NCBI GenBank assembly: GCA_964395315.1 | Contig: CAYNBI010000001.1 | Span: 1 to 64,000, forward strand | Origin: CAVORB01 sp964395315 | Lineage (GTDB): Bacteria; Pseudomonadota; Gammaproteobacteria; Chromatiales; Chromatiaceae | DNA: 64,000 bases | Direction of reading: 5' to 3' | In this document: piece by piece, positions 28,278-37,206 of the stretch | Numbering within the stretch: position 1 is the stretch's first letter | How the letters are laid out: every line of letters begins with the position of its first letter | Translations under genes and position numbers: made by a program | Notes under the pieces: model-generated | What the model was told of the DNA's origin: nothing | The model's input: the letters and a program-made list of their open reading frames with translations, nothing else | Database searches by the model: none

Positions 28278-29735
28278 ATGGATTACTTTGACTTCGTCGA
28301 CGGCGTGTTCAGCGACCAGCCGTCCGTCCTCGCGCTCCGATTCTCCCTGCTGGCTCTCGGCAAGGCCGGGACCGAGGAATCGAACACGCTGTGGTTCGTG
28401 CGCGACGACGACTCGGCCGTCTGCGCCGCCGGCTCCCTTGCGGTCGGTTTTGCCTCACGCCTGCAGCCTTTGGTTCGCGAGATGGCTGACGAGCACGCGG
28501 TGTCGGGGCTCAAGCTCCTCGGTCATGTGAGCACGGCATCGGAAACGGTGCGCTTGCCGAGCTGCGAGGCGATACGCGCAGGGCAACTGCGGGCATGCTT
28601 CGTCCCCGATGGGCCTTACCTGGTGGCGACCGATCTGGAGGATTGTCCCGCGCTGGATCAGGAGGGCGGCGACAAGGGTAACGCCGCGTCCGCGATCAGG
28701 ATCGTGCTGGCCGGTTTGCCCCTGGGCAGCACGTTCGAGAAGTCGGTCTGGCTCGCCGCCTGCTGTCGCGACACGCCGGAGTCGATCGGCGAGGACGCGC
28801 TCTTTCGTTATCTTGCCTATTTCTATCCGATTCGGTTTCACCACACCCCCTTTCATCGTTGGAACCGTGAGTTCGGGGACCTGTACTGGTCGGGCCTTCC
28901 CTGGTTGCACAAACGTTTCCTGGGCGCCTTGGCGCACGATGCACCGGCCACGGGAGATCCGACGCGCCATCTCTTTTGGAGCAAGAATCGCAACAGCCTC
29001 CTGCCCGCCTGGAAGGGGGTTTGCAGGGGGGGCATAGGTAGCCTGCTCGACGATATCCGGCACAGGTTGACGGATCTCGACGAACGCAGCGGCAATCGAA
29101 TCGGCACGGAACGACTGATGCGCTGGATCGAGGACAAGGGCAGGGGCGGCGCCGACTCTGACATCGACTGCGCGCTCGTGCTCTGCGCCTGCAGTAGCCT
29201 GGCCGCGATGGACCGTGTCTGGTTGCCGCTGTTGTGTCTTCTTTGGCGTCGGGAGAGCATGGAAAAGGCGACGGACTTCGATTCCGCCCTTTCTCATTTG
29301 CTGGGGGAGCAAGGGGCGGAGGACTCCTGGCGCAGGTACGCCGAGGTCGGGCACGCTGGCTATGCGATGCAGGGGGTTATCGAGCTGCGCGCCGCGCTTG
29401 CCGGAATCAGCGGCGGACTGGTTTCCGAGTCGATCCAGTATCGGCCTGCCGAGGGCGCGATCAGGGAAACGATTGAGATCGCAGGGATCGATCAGCCGGT
29501 CGCCCAGACCTTGGTCGGGGACATCCTCGGCATAGACGCGAGGGAAGGCGGTGCGGCGGAGGACCTTCTCCGATCGCGCGGCTCCCGTTCGCCACTCTCC
29601 TCCGACCTGGGGCACGCCCTCCACAACCTGAAAGACAAGAAACGCGGCGGTGTCGCGGACATCACGGCGGAGTACGTTCCCGTCCGGGCGGTGCTGCGCA
29701 TCCGGATCGGTTTTTCCGTGAGCCTGGTGCGATAG
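28278..29735 (+). CDS. Hypothetical protein, 485 residues, probably phosphate-regulated
   Basis: I do not recognise this protein. It is soluble with no signal peptide or obvious transmembrane segment. Seen features are aromatic-rich PIRFHHTPFHRWNREFGDLYWSG, a Cys/Leu patch CALVLCACSSLAAMDRVWLPLLC, and a C-terminal strand-like RAVLRIRIGFSVSL. No nucleotide-binding or catalytic motif is apparent. The ATG at 28278 follows GAGGTG. The only clue is context: a strong Pho-box-like site about 140 bp upstream and phosphate genes on both sides. Confidence 0.75.
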   Translation: MDYFDFVDGVFSDQPSVLALRFSLLALGKAGTEESNTLWFVRDDDSAVCAAGSLAVGFASRLQPLVREMADEHAVSGLKLLGHVSTASETVRLPSCEAIRAGQLRACFVPDGPYLVATDLEDCPALDQEGGDKGNAASAIRIVLAGLPLGSTFEKSVWLAACCRDTPESIGEDALFRYLAYFYPIRFHHTPFHRWNREFGDLYWSGLPWLHKRFLGALAHDAPATGDPTRHLFWSKNRNSLLPAWKGVCRGGIGSLLDDIRHRLTDLDERSGNRIGTERLMRWIEDKGRGGADSDIDCALVLCACSSLAAMDRVWLPLLCLLWRRESMEKATDFDSALSHLLGEQGAEDSWRRYAEVGHAGYAMQGVIELRAALAGISGGLVSESIQYRPAEGAIRETIEIAGIDQPVAQTLVGDILGIDAREGGAAEDLLRSRGSRSPLSSDLGHALHNLKDKKRGGVADITAEYVPVRAVLRIRIGFSVSLVR

Positions 29736-29748
29736 CGCAGGGAGCGCG

Positions 29749-29769
29749 CGGGGGCGAAATCGGCCCCCG
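29749..29769 (+). terminator. GC hairpin after the 485-residue gene
   Basis: A perfect 7-bp CGGGGGC/GCCCCCG stem with a seven-base loop lies 14 bp after the stop codon, between convergent genes. There is no T tract, so intrinsic termination is only possible. Confidence 0.4.
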
Positions 29770-29833
29770 TCCCTTGGGGAGCAGTGCCGCCCGGAGCACG
29801 ACGCCCGGGCAGCAGCGGCTTTGCGGGCAAGGG

Positions 29834-29855
29834 CGCCGGCCATCGGCGGCCGGCG
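29834..29855 (-). terminator. GC hairpin after the minus-strand DUF47 gene
   Basis: A perfect 8-bp CGCCGGCC/GGCCGGCG stem with a six-base loop lies 12 bp past the DUF47 stop codon on the minus strand. The T tract expected of an intrinsic terminator is absent. Confidence 0.35.
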
Positions 29856-29867
29856 GTACGACCCTTG

Positions 29868-30566
29868 TCAGGCGATCTGAACGACGATGTCGTGCAGCAC
29901 GCCAGCCGCGTGCTCCAGGCGGTCGGCGCCGTTGGAGAGGTGACGGTACACCTCGCGGCGCTTGAAGGTCTCGACGACGTAGAGCATGGCCTCGGCCTCC
30001 GCTCCCTCGGTCTTCTGCCTCAGGGCCTCGACCAGATGATCGGCGCTGAAGAGGTCGGCCAGTGCGGCACGGTAAACCTTTTCCGTGTTGCGCTCCGCCT
30101 TGCGCGCCGCCGCGGCGTTCTCCTCCGCCTCCATGGGCTTGTCGGAGAGCTTCTTGTATCCGTCGCGCAGCTCCCTGCTGCCGTCGCGCATGAGGCGGGC
30201 CATCTCGGCCATGTGCTCGTCGGGCTTGATGTCGAGGGCCTCGATCTCGCGCACGGTGGTTTTGGCGTAGTTCAGGATCTCGTCGATGGTGACGATGGCC
30301 CGGTAGATGTCCTCCCGGTCCATGGGGGTCGCGAAGGCATGGTTCAGGATTTCCATGTGCTTGGCCTTCAGCTCGTCGCCTTCCTTTTCCTTGGCACGCA
30401 CCTCATTGCCGATCTCCATGTCCCCGGTCTCCATGAACTTGACGAACACGTCCATGGACTGGCAGACCTGTTCGGCTTGGGCGCCGATGAGGCCGTAGAA
30501 GTCCGGCATGATGGGAAATACGCGGTCGACCAACTTGCTGACAATCGAATTCGAGCTGCCGCTCAT
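29868..30566 (-). CDS. DUF47 (PhoU-like) protein
   Basis: The 232-residue helical protein resembles PhoU: repeated acidic helices with VDRVFPIMPDFYGLI, EVRAKEKEGDELKAKHMEIL, DREDIYRAIVTIDEIL and ADRLEHAAGVLHDIV. DUF47 proteins are habitually encoded beside PiT phosphate permeases and are thought to control them. The gene starts 52 bp after the PiT stop on the same strand, forming a two-gene operon in the order permease then DUF47, opposite to the second pair at 59189. Confidence 0.92.
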   Translation of the reverse strand: MSGSSNSIVSKLVDRVFPIMPDFYGLIGAQAEQVCQSMDVFVKFMETGDMEIGNEVRAKEKEGDELKAKHMEILNHAFATPMDREDIYRAIVTIDEILNYAKTTVREIEALDIKPDEHMAEMARLMRDGSRELRDGYKKLSDKPMEAEENAAAARKAERNTEKVYRAALADLFSADHLVEALRQKTEGAEAEAMLYVVETFKRREVYRHLSNGADRLEHAAGVLHDIVVQIA

Positions 30567-30618
30567 AGGGTTAATCCTCTGTTGGCTGAAGTTAGAAACG
30601 TTGGTAAAGCGGTGGATT

Positions 30619-31659
30619 TCAGTTCACGCCGACAATGGCGTTGACGGCCAGATAGGTCAGGATCGACACGGAGCCCGCGCCCGGAATGGTGATGATCCAG
30701 GTGCTGACGATCTCCTTTGCCTTCGCCCAGCGCACCGCCTTGGGGCGTTCGGCGGCGCCGATGCCCATCAGCGAGGAGCTGACCACGTGGGTGGTCGAGA
30801 CCGGGGCGCCCACCACCGAGGCGCCGAAGATGACCGCCGCGGAGGTCAGCTGGGCGTCGAAGGCATGGATGGGGCGGACCTTGAAGATGCCGAAGCCGAC
30901 GGTGCGCACGATGCGCCATCCGCCGGAGAGGATGCCCAGGGTGATGGCGATGGCGCAGGACAGGATCACCCAGAACGGGACCTTGAACTCGTCGATCATG
31001 CCGCCGTTGAGCAGCACCAGCGTGATGATGCCCATGCTCTTCTGGGCGTCGTTCGCGCCGTGAGAGAAGGCGAGGCCGGCGCAGGAGAAGATCTGGATGC
31101 GCTTGAAGAACTTGTTGACGCCGGGCTTGGCCCCGCGCATGAGGAAAAACACCAGTCGGTGCACCAGGAAGCCCGCCCAGAAGCCGATGATCGGCGAGAT
31201 GATCAGGGACAGCAGCACCTTGGTGACGCCGGTGAAGTGCCCCTGCGCGAGCTGCGAGAACCCCCAGAGCACGTGGTCCGAGCCCACCGCGATGATGACG
31301 GCCCCGGCGAGACCGCCGACCAGGGCGTGGGACGAGGACGAGGGGATGCCGAACCACCAGGTGATCAGGTTCCAGAAGATGGCGCCGGCGAGCCCGCACA
31401 GGATGACGACGATCGACAGGATTGCGGCGACGTCGTCGAGGTTGACGAACTTGCCGATGGTGTTGGCCACCGCCGTGCCGCCGAGAAGCGGCCCGAGGAA
31501 CTCAAAGGTGGCGACGATCACCACCGCCTGGACAGGCGTCAAGGCCCGCGAGGCGATGGGGGTGGCGATGATGTTGGAAGCGTCGTGGAAGCCGTTGGTG
31601 TAGTCGAAGATCAAGACTACGGCCACGGCGACGACGACGAGTACGGATAAGATGTCCAA
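30619..31659 (-). CDS. PiT-family inorganic phosphate transporter
   Basis: The 346-residue permease has about ten helices and the two PiT signatures, DYTNGFHDASNIIAT at residues 19-33 and FSHGANDAQKSMGIITL near 195. SSSSHALVGG and PVSTTHVVSS follow each of them. It imports phosphate, probably with H+ or as a metal-phosphate complex. The start is a TTG: an in-frame TAA lies three codons upstream, so no earlier start is possible. The divergent ppk2 promoter region lies upstream and may be shared. Confidence 0.94.
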   Translation of the reverse strand: MDILSVLVVVAVAVVLIFDYTNGFHDASNIIATPIASRALTPVQAVVIVATFEFLGPLLGGTAVANTIGKFVNLDDVAAILSIVVILCGLAGAIFWNLITWWFGIPSSSSHALVGGLAGAVIIAVGSDHVLWGFSQLAQGHFTGVTKVLLSLIISPIIGFWAGFLVHRLVFFLMRGAKPGVNKFFKRIQIFSCAGLAFSHGANDAQKSMGIITLVLLNGGMIDEFKVPFWVILSCAIAITLGILSGGWRIVRTVGFGIFKVRPIHAFDAQLTSAAVIFGASVVGAPVSTTHVVSSSLMGIGAAERPKAVRWAKAKEIVSTWIITIPGAGSVSILTYLAVNAIVGVN

Positions 31660-31904
31660 GGACGGTTAAACCCCCCACACGCAGTGACGCTCGCGCTCGC
31701 AGACAACTGTCCGCGCGAACTGGATAACGGCGGGCCATTAGGTCCGCCCCCAACAAGTCGCGAAAATCAAGGGCTGGCGCGATGCTGACGCGGCGTTCTG
31801 CGGCCGATCAGGGCTGCGGGTTGCCCCCCCGGTGTCCTTCTCGTTCCCTGGGAAGCACTGGCGCCGTTCTTCGAATGCCACGCGGCATCATACGGTTCGC
31901 CAAG

Positions 31905-31933
31905 TTATCATTCTTCGGTAACAATAACGTAAC
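31905..31933 (+). promoter_or_regulatory. Triple Pho-box-like site upstream of ppk2
   Basis: Half-sites TTATCAT, CGGTAAC and ACGTAAC follow each other at 11-bp intervals, 90 bp before the ppk2 start. Reverse-strand half-sites ATGTTAC and TTGTTAC also fit, so the PiT operon on the other side may be covered too. The site lies in the 364-bp gap 31660-32023, in which nothing else stands out. It shares a 17-bp identical core with the site at 28110. Confidence 0.62.
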
Positions 31934-32023
31934 ATTCGCATCGCTGCCAATGCGGAAGTCCAACAACCAACTCCCGGTCGCGGTACCTGCCGGATCACCG
32001 AATCAGTTTGAGTGGAGGAAGAG

Positions 32024-33124
32024 ATGACGACAACGACCCGAACCCGCAGAACCTCACGCCGAGGGGCGGCGAAGCTCGAGACGCCGACCAGCGACGACGG
32101 ACTGCTGGACCAGGAGGCGCTCGACATGGATACCGATGAAGACGAGACCCCGGAGCCGAAGACGGCCAAGTCAAAGCGCGGCGGCGGTAATGGCCAGTCG
32201 GCGGACGCTGGACATGAGGGTGCGGAGGGGGAGGGCGCGGCTGCCTCTATCGCCGAGGCCCCGGCGCCGGTCATCAAGCCCAGCGGCAAGGATGCCGAGG
32301 AGTACGAGCTGAAGCAGGCAAAGAAGTCGAGCAACCGCAAAGGGCCGCCCGACGACCTGGCCGAGCCTTTGACCAAGCTCAGCGCCGCCGATTACCTCGA
32401 CCTCATCATGCCCCTGCACGTGGAGCTGCTGAAGATGCAGAACTGGGCCAAGGAGGAGGGGCTGCGGCTGCTGGTGATCAACGAGGGCCGCGACGCGGGT
32501 GGCAAAGGGGGTACCATCAAGCGCTTCGTCGAGCACATGAATCCCCGCGGCGCGCGGGTAGTGGCCCTGGACAAGCCGAGCGACCGCGAGCGTACCCAGT
32601 GGTACTTCCAGCGCTACATCGCCAACCTGCCCTCGGCCGGGGAGATCACCTTCTTCGACCGCAGCTGGTACAACCGGGCCATGGTGGAGCGGGTCATGGG
32701 CTTCTGCAGCGGGGCGGAGGTCAAGGAGTTCCTGCGCTCCGTGCCGGAGCTCGAGCGTATGCTGATCCGCTCGGGCATCACGCTGGTCAAGTTCTACTAC
32801 TCCGTAAGCAAGAAGGAGCAGGCTCGGCGGTTCAACAAGCGCACCCACGACCCGCTCAAGCAGTGGAAGCTGAGCCCGGTGGACCAGGAGTCCCAGGACA
32901 AATGGGACGACTACACCAAGGCCAAGGAGGACATGTTCTTCTTTACGTCCACGGCCGACAGCCCTTGGATCATCATCAAGTCCGACGACAAGAAGCGCGC
33001 CCGCATCAACGCCATCCGTTACCTGCTCAGCCAGATTGACTACCCAGATCGCCGGGACGAGCTGCTGACCATCGACAAGCGGATCGTCAAGACGGTGCAG
33101 GAGGAGATGGGCGTCGAGGACTGA
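32024..33124 (+). CDS. ppk2: Polyphosphate kinase 2 (PPK2)
   Basis: The 366-residue enzyme transfers phosphate between polyphosphate and nucleoside diphosphates. A low-complexity, charged extension of about 100 residues precedes the P-loop-type core. The core shows Walker-A-like NEGRDAGGKGGTIKRF at residues 152-167, FDRSWYNRAMVERVMGF near 210 (Walker-B-like region), and RRFNKRTHDPLKQWKLSP in the lid. Single-domain class I PPK2 is the best fit; nucleotide preference cannot be told. GGAGG precedes the ATG. A Pho-box-like site upstream suggests phosphate-starvation control. Confidence 0.95.
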   Translation: MTTTTRTRRTSRRGAAKLETPTSDDGLLDQEALDMDTDEDETPEPKTAKSKRGGGNGQSADAGHEGAEGEGAAASIAEAPAPVIKPSGKDAEEYELKQAKKSSNRKGPPDDLAEPLTKLSAADYLDLIMPLHVELLKMQNWAKEEGLRLLVINEGRDAGGKGGTIKRFVEHMNPRGARVVALDKPSDRERTQWYFQRYIANLPSAGEITFFDRSWYNRAMVERVMGFCSGAEVKEFLRSVPELERMLIRSGITLVKFYYSVSKKEQARRFNKRTHDPLKQWKLSPVDQESQDKWDDYTKAKEDMFFFTSTADSPWIIIKSDDKKRARINAIRYLLSQIDYPDRRDELLTIDKRIVKTVQEEMGVED

Positions 33125-33287
33125 GGAACCTCGGGCAGCCTGCGTCAGCCGCCGAGGAGCGTCGGCAGTCGAGGCGATCGCCGCCAGGTGCATCAGCGCC
33201 CAGAAGTCGGTGCACCGGCGGCGCGATTTTTTCATAATTGGCGGCGATCCCAACCAAGACATCACCCGAGGAGGAGTTTGAGATCCC

Positions 33288-34124
33288 ATGTCGAGTTCAG
33301 ACAAGTCGCTGAAGGGCGCGTCATCGCTGATCAAGGAGCTGCTCGAGACGGCCAGGGCCCAGATCGAGGTCGCGCAGGCGCAGGAGCGGGTCGCGACGGC
33401 CCAGGCCGCGGCACAGGCGGAAACCACCAAGGCCAAGGCGCAGGCCGCCAAGGCCGAAGCGCTTGCGGCGCAGTTGCAGGCGGAGGCCCAGGCTAAGGCC
33501 GCGCAGGCCCAGGCGGAGATCGCCGAGGCGCGCACGCAGGGGGCGAAAGCAAAGGAGCAGGCGGACAAGGCGGTGGCGGATGCCCGCGCCGAGGTCGATC
33601 GGGTGCGGGCGGAGACCGAAGCGGAGATCACCAAGATCAAGCAAGCCGCCGCGAAGGAGATCGAGCGTTCGCGGCGGGAGGCCCTGGCCAAAGCGGAACG
33701 GATCATCTCGGATGCCAAGGCGGAGCTCGCAATGGAGGCGCAGGCCCAAGCCGAGACCGCGGCCGCCCAGGCGGAGACCGCGCGGGCGCAGGCAAAGACG
33801 GCGGAGGCTCAGGCGAGGACGGCGCAGGCCCTCGCGCAGGCGAGCGCCAAGGAGCAGGGTGAGGCGGCCGCGGCGTTGGAAAAGGCGAAGGAGGCACAGG
33901 CCAGGCTCGATGCGGCGGAGCGCAACGCCAAGGCGGCGCTGGACAGGGTCAAGGATTACTCGGCCGCCGCCACATCGCCGCCTGACGCGAATGCGCGGGT
34001 GGGCTCGGCCGATGAGAAGCGCGGCGCAGCCAGCGCGACACCTGCGGTCGCCAAGAAGACGGCAACCAAGAAGGGAGTCGCCCCGCGAACGGTTTCCAAG
34101 AAGCGGCCTGTTTCCGGCGGGTAG
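33288..34124 (+). CDS. Ala/Gln/Glu-rich coiled-coil protein with Lys-rich tail
   Basis: The 278-residue protein is almost wholly one long coiled coil (residues about 10-225) built of AQAQAE/AKAEA-type repeats. A C-terminal basic tail has AKKTATKKG and SKKRP. There is no signal peptide. The plan resembles phasins and PhaF/AlgP-type proteins, whose Lys-rich AAKK tails bind polyanions. Placed 164 bp after ppk2, it could coat polyphosphate or PHA granules (inference). Low complexity makes homology weak evidence. A GAGGAGGAG stands upstream of the ATG. Confidence 0.8.
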   Translation: MSSSDKSLKGASSLIKELLETARAQIEVAQAQERVATAQAAAQAETTKAKAQAAKAEALAAQLQAEAQAKAAQAQAEIAEARTQGAKAKEQADKAVADARAEVDRVRAETEAEITKIKQAAAKEIERSRREALAKAERIISDAKAELAMEAQAQAETAAAQAETARAQAKTAEAQARTAQALAQASAKEQGEAAAALEKAKEAQARLDAAERNAKAALDRVKDYSAAATSPPDANARVGSADEKRGAASATPAVAKKTATKKGVAPRTVSKKRPVSGG

Positions 34125-34213
34125 TCGATCAGGTTCGAGTCCGGGCTCTCGGTGCCTGGGAATGGGGGCCGGCGTCCCCGGTTGGCCCATTTTTCAATCC
34201 GGGTACTCCTCGC

Positions 34214-36049
34214 ATGATCCAAGACGAGCATCTCAACCTGCGGCCGCGCGGCGGGCTTGCGGAGCCGATCCGGCGCGTCGCCGTCCATCTGTCTGCGCTC
34301 GCCGCGGGCGTGGCCCTTCTGGTGGTCGCCTTGATCGCCGCCGCTGCCGAACGATCAACCGAGCAGGTGTCCCCGGATTGGCTGCAACTCGGTCTGGGGC
34401 TGTTCGGCGGTCTTGCCCTTTTCCTCGGCGGCCTGCAGCTGTTGTCGGAGGGCATGAAAAAGGCGGCCGGCCAGACCATGAAGCGGGTGCTGGCGCAGCT
34501 GACCACCAATCGCTTCATGGGGGCAGTCACCGGTGCCTTCGTCACCGGCGTTCTCAACTCCTCGACGGTCACCACCCTGCTGGTGGTCAGCTTCATCAGC
34601 GGCGGCATGATGACCTTGGCGCAGTCGGTCGGGGTCATCATGGGGGCGAACATCGGCAGCACGGTCACCGCCCAGCTTCTGGCCTTCAATCTGTCGGCGT
34701 ACTCGCTGGGCCCGGTCGCGATCGGCTTCTTCATGCTCTACAGCGCCAAGCGTGAGCGCGTGAAGCACTACGGCATGATGATCCTGGGGATCGGGTTGGT
34801 GTTCTACGGCATGGGCCTGATGAGCTCCGCCATGACACCGCTGCGCAGCTATCAGCCCTTCCTGGACATGCTGACCGCGATGGAGCGGCCCATGGCGGGA
34901 ATCCTGGCCGGCGCCGTCTTCACCGCCATCGTCCAGTCGTCGGCGGCCACGGTCGGGATCGCGATCGCCATGGCGAGCGAGGGGTTGCTGTCGTTGCCCG
35001 CCGGCATCGCGCTCGCGCTGGGGGCAAACATCGGCACCGCGGTTACGACGGCGTTCATGGGCATCCTGAGCAGCAAGTCCGTCGATGCCACACGGGCGTC
35101 GGTCGTCCACGTCGCCTTCAATGTCCTGGGCGTCTTGTTGTGGCTGCCGCTGATCTGGCTGCTGGTGGATATTGCGGTCTGGCTGTCGCCGTCCAGCCCC
35201 GAATTGGAGGGCCCCGCGCGAGCCGCTGCGGAGGTGCCGCGTCAGATCGCCAACGCCAATACCTTCTTCAATGTGATCAACACCTTGCTGTTCATCGCGT
35301 TTACCGGTTGGTTCGCGCGTCTAGCGGAATGGCTGGTTCGCGAGCGGCGACCCGACGAGGGGGTGATCGCGCGGCCCGAGTTCCTCGATCAAGCAGCGCT
35401 CGTGGCGCCGACCGTGGCACTGCAGCAGGTGCGCTTGGAATTGGGGCGTGTCGGCGAAATCGTCGTCGGCATGTTGAAAGACATCGGTCCCGCGTTCCGG
35501 GATCGCGACCTGGGGCGTCTGGAGGACGTCGTTCGCCGCGACGATCAGGTCGATGTCCTGGAAGAGGAAATACTCAGGTTCCTGGGGTTGGTCCGCAAGG
35601 GCATGCTCACGGACCAGGAAAGCGCGGAGTTTCAGGGCCTGATGATGGCCACCGACAATCTCGAGAATCTCGCGGATGTGATCGAGACGGACCTGGCGGC
35701 GCTCGCGCGCAAGGCTTGCGATGTGGACTCCGCGGCGGGCGACGAGTCCCGGGCCATGCTGGAGGAGCTGTACGCCACCGTGATCAACGCGGTGGAGCTG
35801 ACGGTGCAGGCGTTGCGCGACAACGACCAGCGCGCCGCCGAGTCCGTGTTGATGTTGAAGGCGCAGGTGCGCGAGCAGTCGGAGCGGCTTCTGTCGCGAA
35901 AGGCCGAGCGGCTTGCCACGGATGATCCGGACTACCTGACGCTGATCCGGCTGCAGATGTCGTTCGTCGACCAGATGCGCCGCATCTACACCCTGGCCAA
36001 GCGCATCACCAAGGACATCCTCCCGCCCGCCATCTCGCGGGCGGAGTGA
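34214..36049 (+). CDS. Na/Pi cotransporter family protein with C-terminal PhoU-like domain
   Basis: The 611-residue protein has an N-terminal transporter half with two inverted Na/Pi repeats. Their signature segments are NSSTVTTLLVVSF near residue 115 and QSSAATVGIAIAMA near 239, each followed by GANIGST/GANIGTA. The C-terminal third (about 400-590) is a cytosolic PhoU-like helical domain (VRRDDQVDVLEEEILRFL, DNLENLADVIETDL). This matches NptA/YjbB proteins, which move phosphate across the inner membrane, in E. coli probably outward. No strong ribosome-binding site is seen. Confidence 0.95.
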   Translation: MIQDEHLNLRPRGGLAEPIRRVAVHLSALAAGVALLVVALIAAAAERSTEQVSPDWLQLGLGLFGGLALFLGGLQLLSEGMKKAAGQTMKRVLAQLTTNRFMGAVTGAFVTGVLNSSTVTTLLVVSFISGGMMTLAQSVGVIMGANIGSTVTAQLLAFNLSAYSLGPVAIGFFMLYSAKRERVKHYGMMILGIGLVFYGMGLMSSAMTPLRSYQPFLDMLTAMERPMAGILAGAVFTAIVQSSAATVGIAIAMASEGLLSLPAGIALALGANIGTAVTTAFMGILSSKSVDATRASVVHVAFNVLGVLLWLPLIWLLVDIAVWLSPSSPELEGPARAAAEVPRQIANANTFFNVINTLLFIAFTGWFARLAEWLVRERRPDEGVIARPEFLDQAALVAPTVALQQVRLELGRVGEIVVGMLKDIGPAFRDRDLGRLEDVVRRDDQVDVLEEEILRFLGLVRKGMLTDQESAEFQGLMMATDNLENLADVIETDLAALARKACDVDSAAGDESRAMLEELYATVINAVELTVQALRDNDQRAAESVLMLKAQVREQSERLLSRKAERLATDDPDYLTLIRLQMSFVDQMRRIYTLAKRITKDILPPAISRAE

Positions 36050-36240
36050 GCGAGCGGCCCCCGCGCGGGGCGGCCGGAGGCGACCATCGAAAAGATGGCG
36101 CCGCGGACGACGCCCACCTTCGGCCTTGCGATCTGGCCGGTCGTGCCCTGGTCGACCCACGCATGAGTCATCACTGGCAATTGCTTCTCATCTACATTTA
36201 CATTAGATTCCTTAAGCTTCACCCCATGAGAGGCTTAGTC

Positions 36241-36981
36241 ATGAGATTCATCCTCGTCCGCCACTACAAGACCGTCAACAACGAGCAGCGGCGGATCATG
36301 GGTTGGGGGGATGCCCCGCGCGCGGACGATTGGGAAGTGGACCTCGCGCATATTGACGAGTTGATCCGTAACCGGGATATCCGCTTCGACGCCTTTTACT
36401 CCAGCGCCCTGGCGCGGTCGCGCGAGACATCGCGTTACTTCGCCGAGAAGCGGGGATGCGACGTGGTGCACGCCGCACATGAGCTCAACGAGGTCAATTA
36501 CGGGGAGCTTTTCGAGCATTCAAAGGACTGGGTCGAGGCAAATGTCCCGCAGTACAAGACGGATCCAGACTTCGTCTTCCCCGAAGGGGAGAGCTTCCAC
36601 CAGATGCAGCGCAGGAGCGTCGACTTCGTCCTGTCCCTGCAGCGGATGCATGCCAACGACACCCTCCTGCTGGTGGCGCATGCCGGGGTCATCCGCGGCC
36701 TGATCAGCCACTTTCTTGGACTGGATTTCGGCGCCAACCTCAAGCGCAAGGTATCGCACCGTTACGTCGGTGAGTTCGTGGTCGAAAAGGGAGCCTGCAT
36801 TTACTACGACGAGCTCGGCAAGCCCTCAGGCTTTGTCAAGGACGGCGTGGTGGAGGTCCCCTACCGGCGCCAGACCGGTGGGGTCATGGTTGGGAGAAGT
36901 TACTTCACTGGCCCGGAGCGTGGTTTCACGGAGGGTGGCGAGCCCGCGGAGGGCGCCGGGGTCGGCGCACCTGGTTTTTAG
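36241..36981 (+). CDS. Histidine phosphatase (phosphoglycerate-mutase-like)
   Basis: The 246-residue protein begins MRFILVRHYKT, giving the catalytic His8 in an RHY variant of the usual RHG motif. The second catalytic His is in LLLVAHAGVIRGLI, and the acid is probably in HELNEVNYGELFEH. A Gly-rich C-terminal tail of about 35 residues is extra. The substrate may be a small phosphate ester or phosphoprotein. GAGAGG upstream supports the ATG at 36241; longer in-frame starts overlap the transporter gene. It converges on the Rnf operon end. Confidence 0.85.
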   Translation: MRFILVRHYKTVNNEQRRIMGWGDAPRADDWEVDLAHIDELIRNRDIRFDAFYSSALARSRETSRYFAEKRGCDVVHAAHELNEVNYGELFEHSKDWVEANVPQYKTDPDFVFPEGESFHQMQRRSVDFVLSLQRMHANDTLLLVAHAGVIRGLISHFLGLDFGANLKRKVSHRYVGEFVVEKGACIYYDELGKPSGFVKDGVVEVPYRRQTGGVMVGRSYFTGPERGFTEGGEPAEGAGVGAPGF

Positions 36982-37047
36982 ACGGATCTCCCGGAAACCG
37001 GGCGGTCCGAGCCGTCGGATCAGCGCCGCCTAGGCACCTCGAATCCT

Positions 37048-37203
37048 TCACGGCGCCCGCTTGTCGCAGTCGCGGGCGCAACGCCCGCAGCTCTGCTCTA
37101 GCTCCCTTCCGTCAGGATCCACCCGCTTTAGCCATCGCTGGAAAAGCACCCATGCCGCGCACAGGGCCGCCAGGGCGAGAACCGACCAGAGGTGGCTCCA
37201 CAT
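37048..37203 (-). CDS. 51-residue Cys-containing membrane peptide at the end of the rnf operon
   Basis: This small gene lies three bases after the rnfA stop (TGA, GCC, ATG). It encodes an N-terminal transmembrane helix (SHLWSVLALAALCAAWVLF) followed by basic residues and a C-terminal SCGRCARDC motif. The tight coupling, membrane helix and Cys cluster recall NqrM and FeoB-associated Cys-rich peptides, small proteins that help iron insertion into membrane ion-pumping or iron-handling complexes. I infer a maturation or iron-donation role for the Rnf complex. Homology to NqrM is not proven. Confidence 0.7.
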   Translation of the reverse strand: MWSHLWSVLALAALCAAWVLFQRWLKRVDPDGRELEQSCGRCARDCDKRAP

Positions 37204-37206
37204 GGC

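Noticed and set aside
34129..34150. GGTTCGAGTCC resembling a tRNA T-loop
   Set aside because: The flanks do not form a T stem and no anticodon or acceptor arm can be folded around it.
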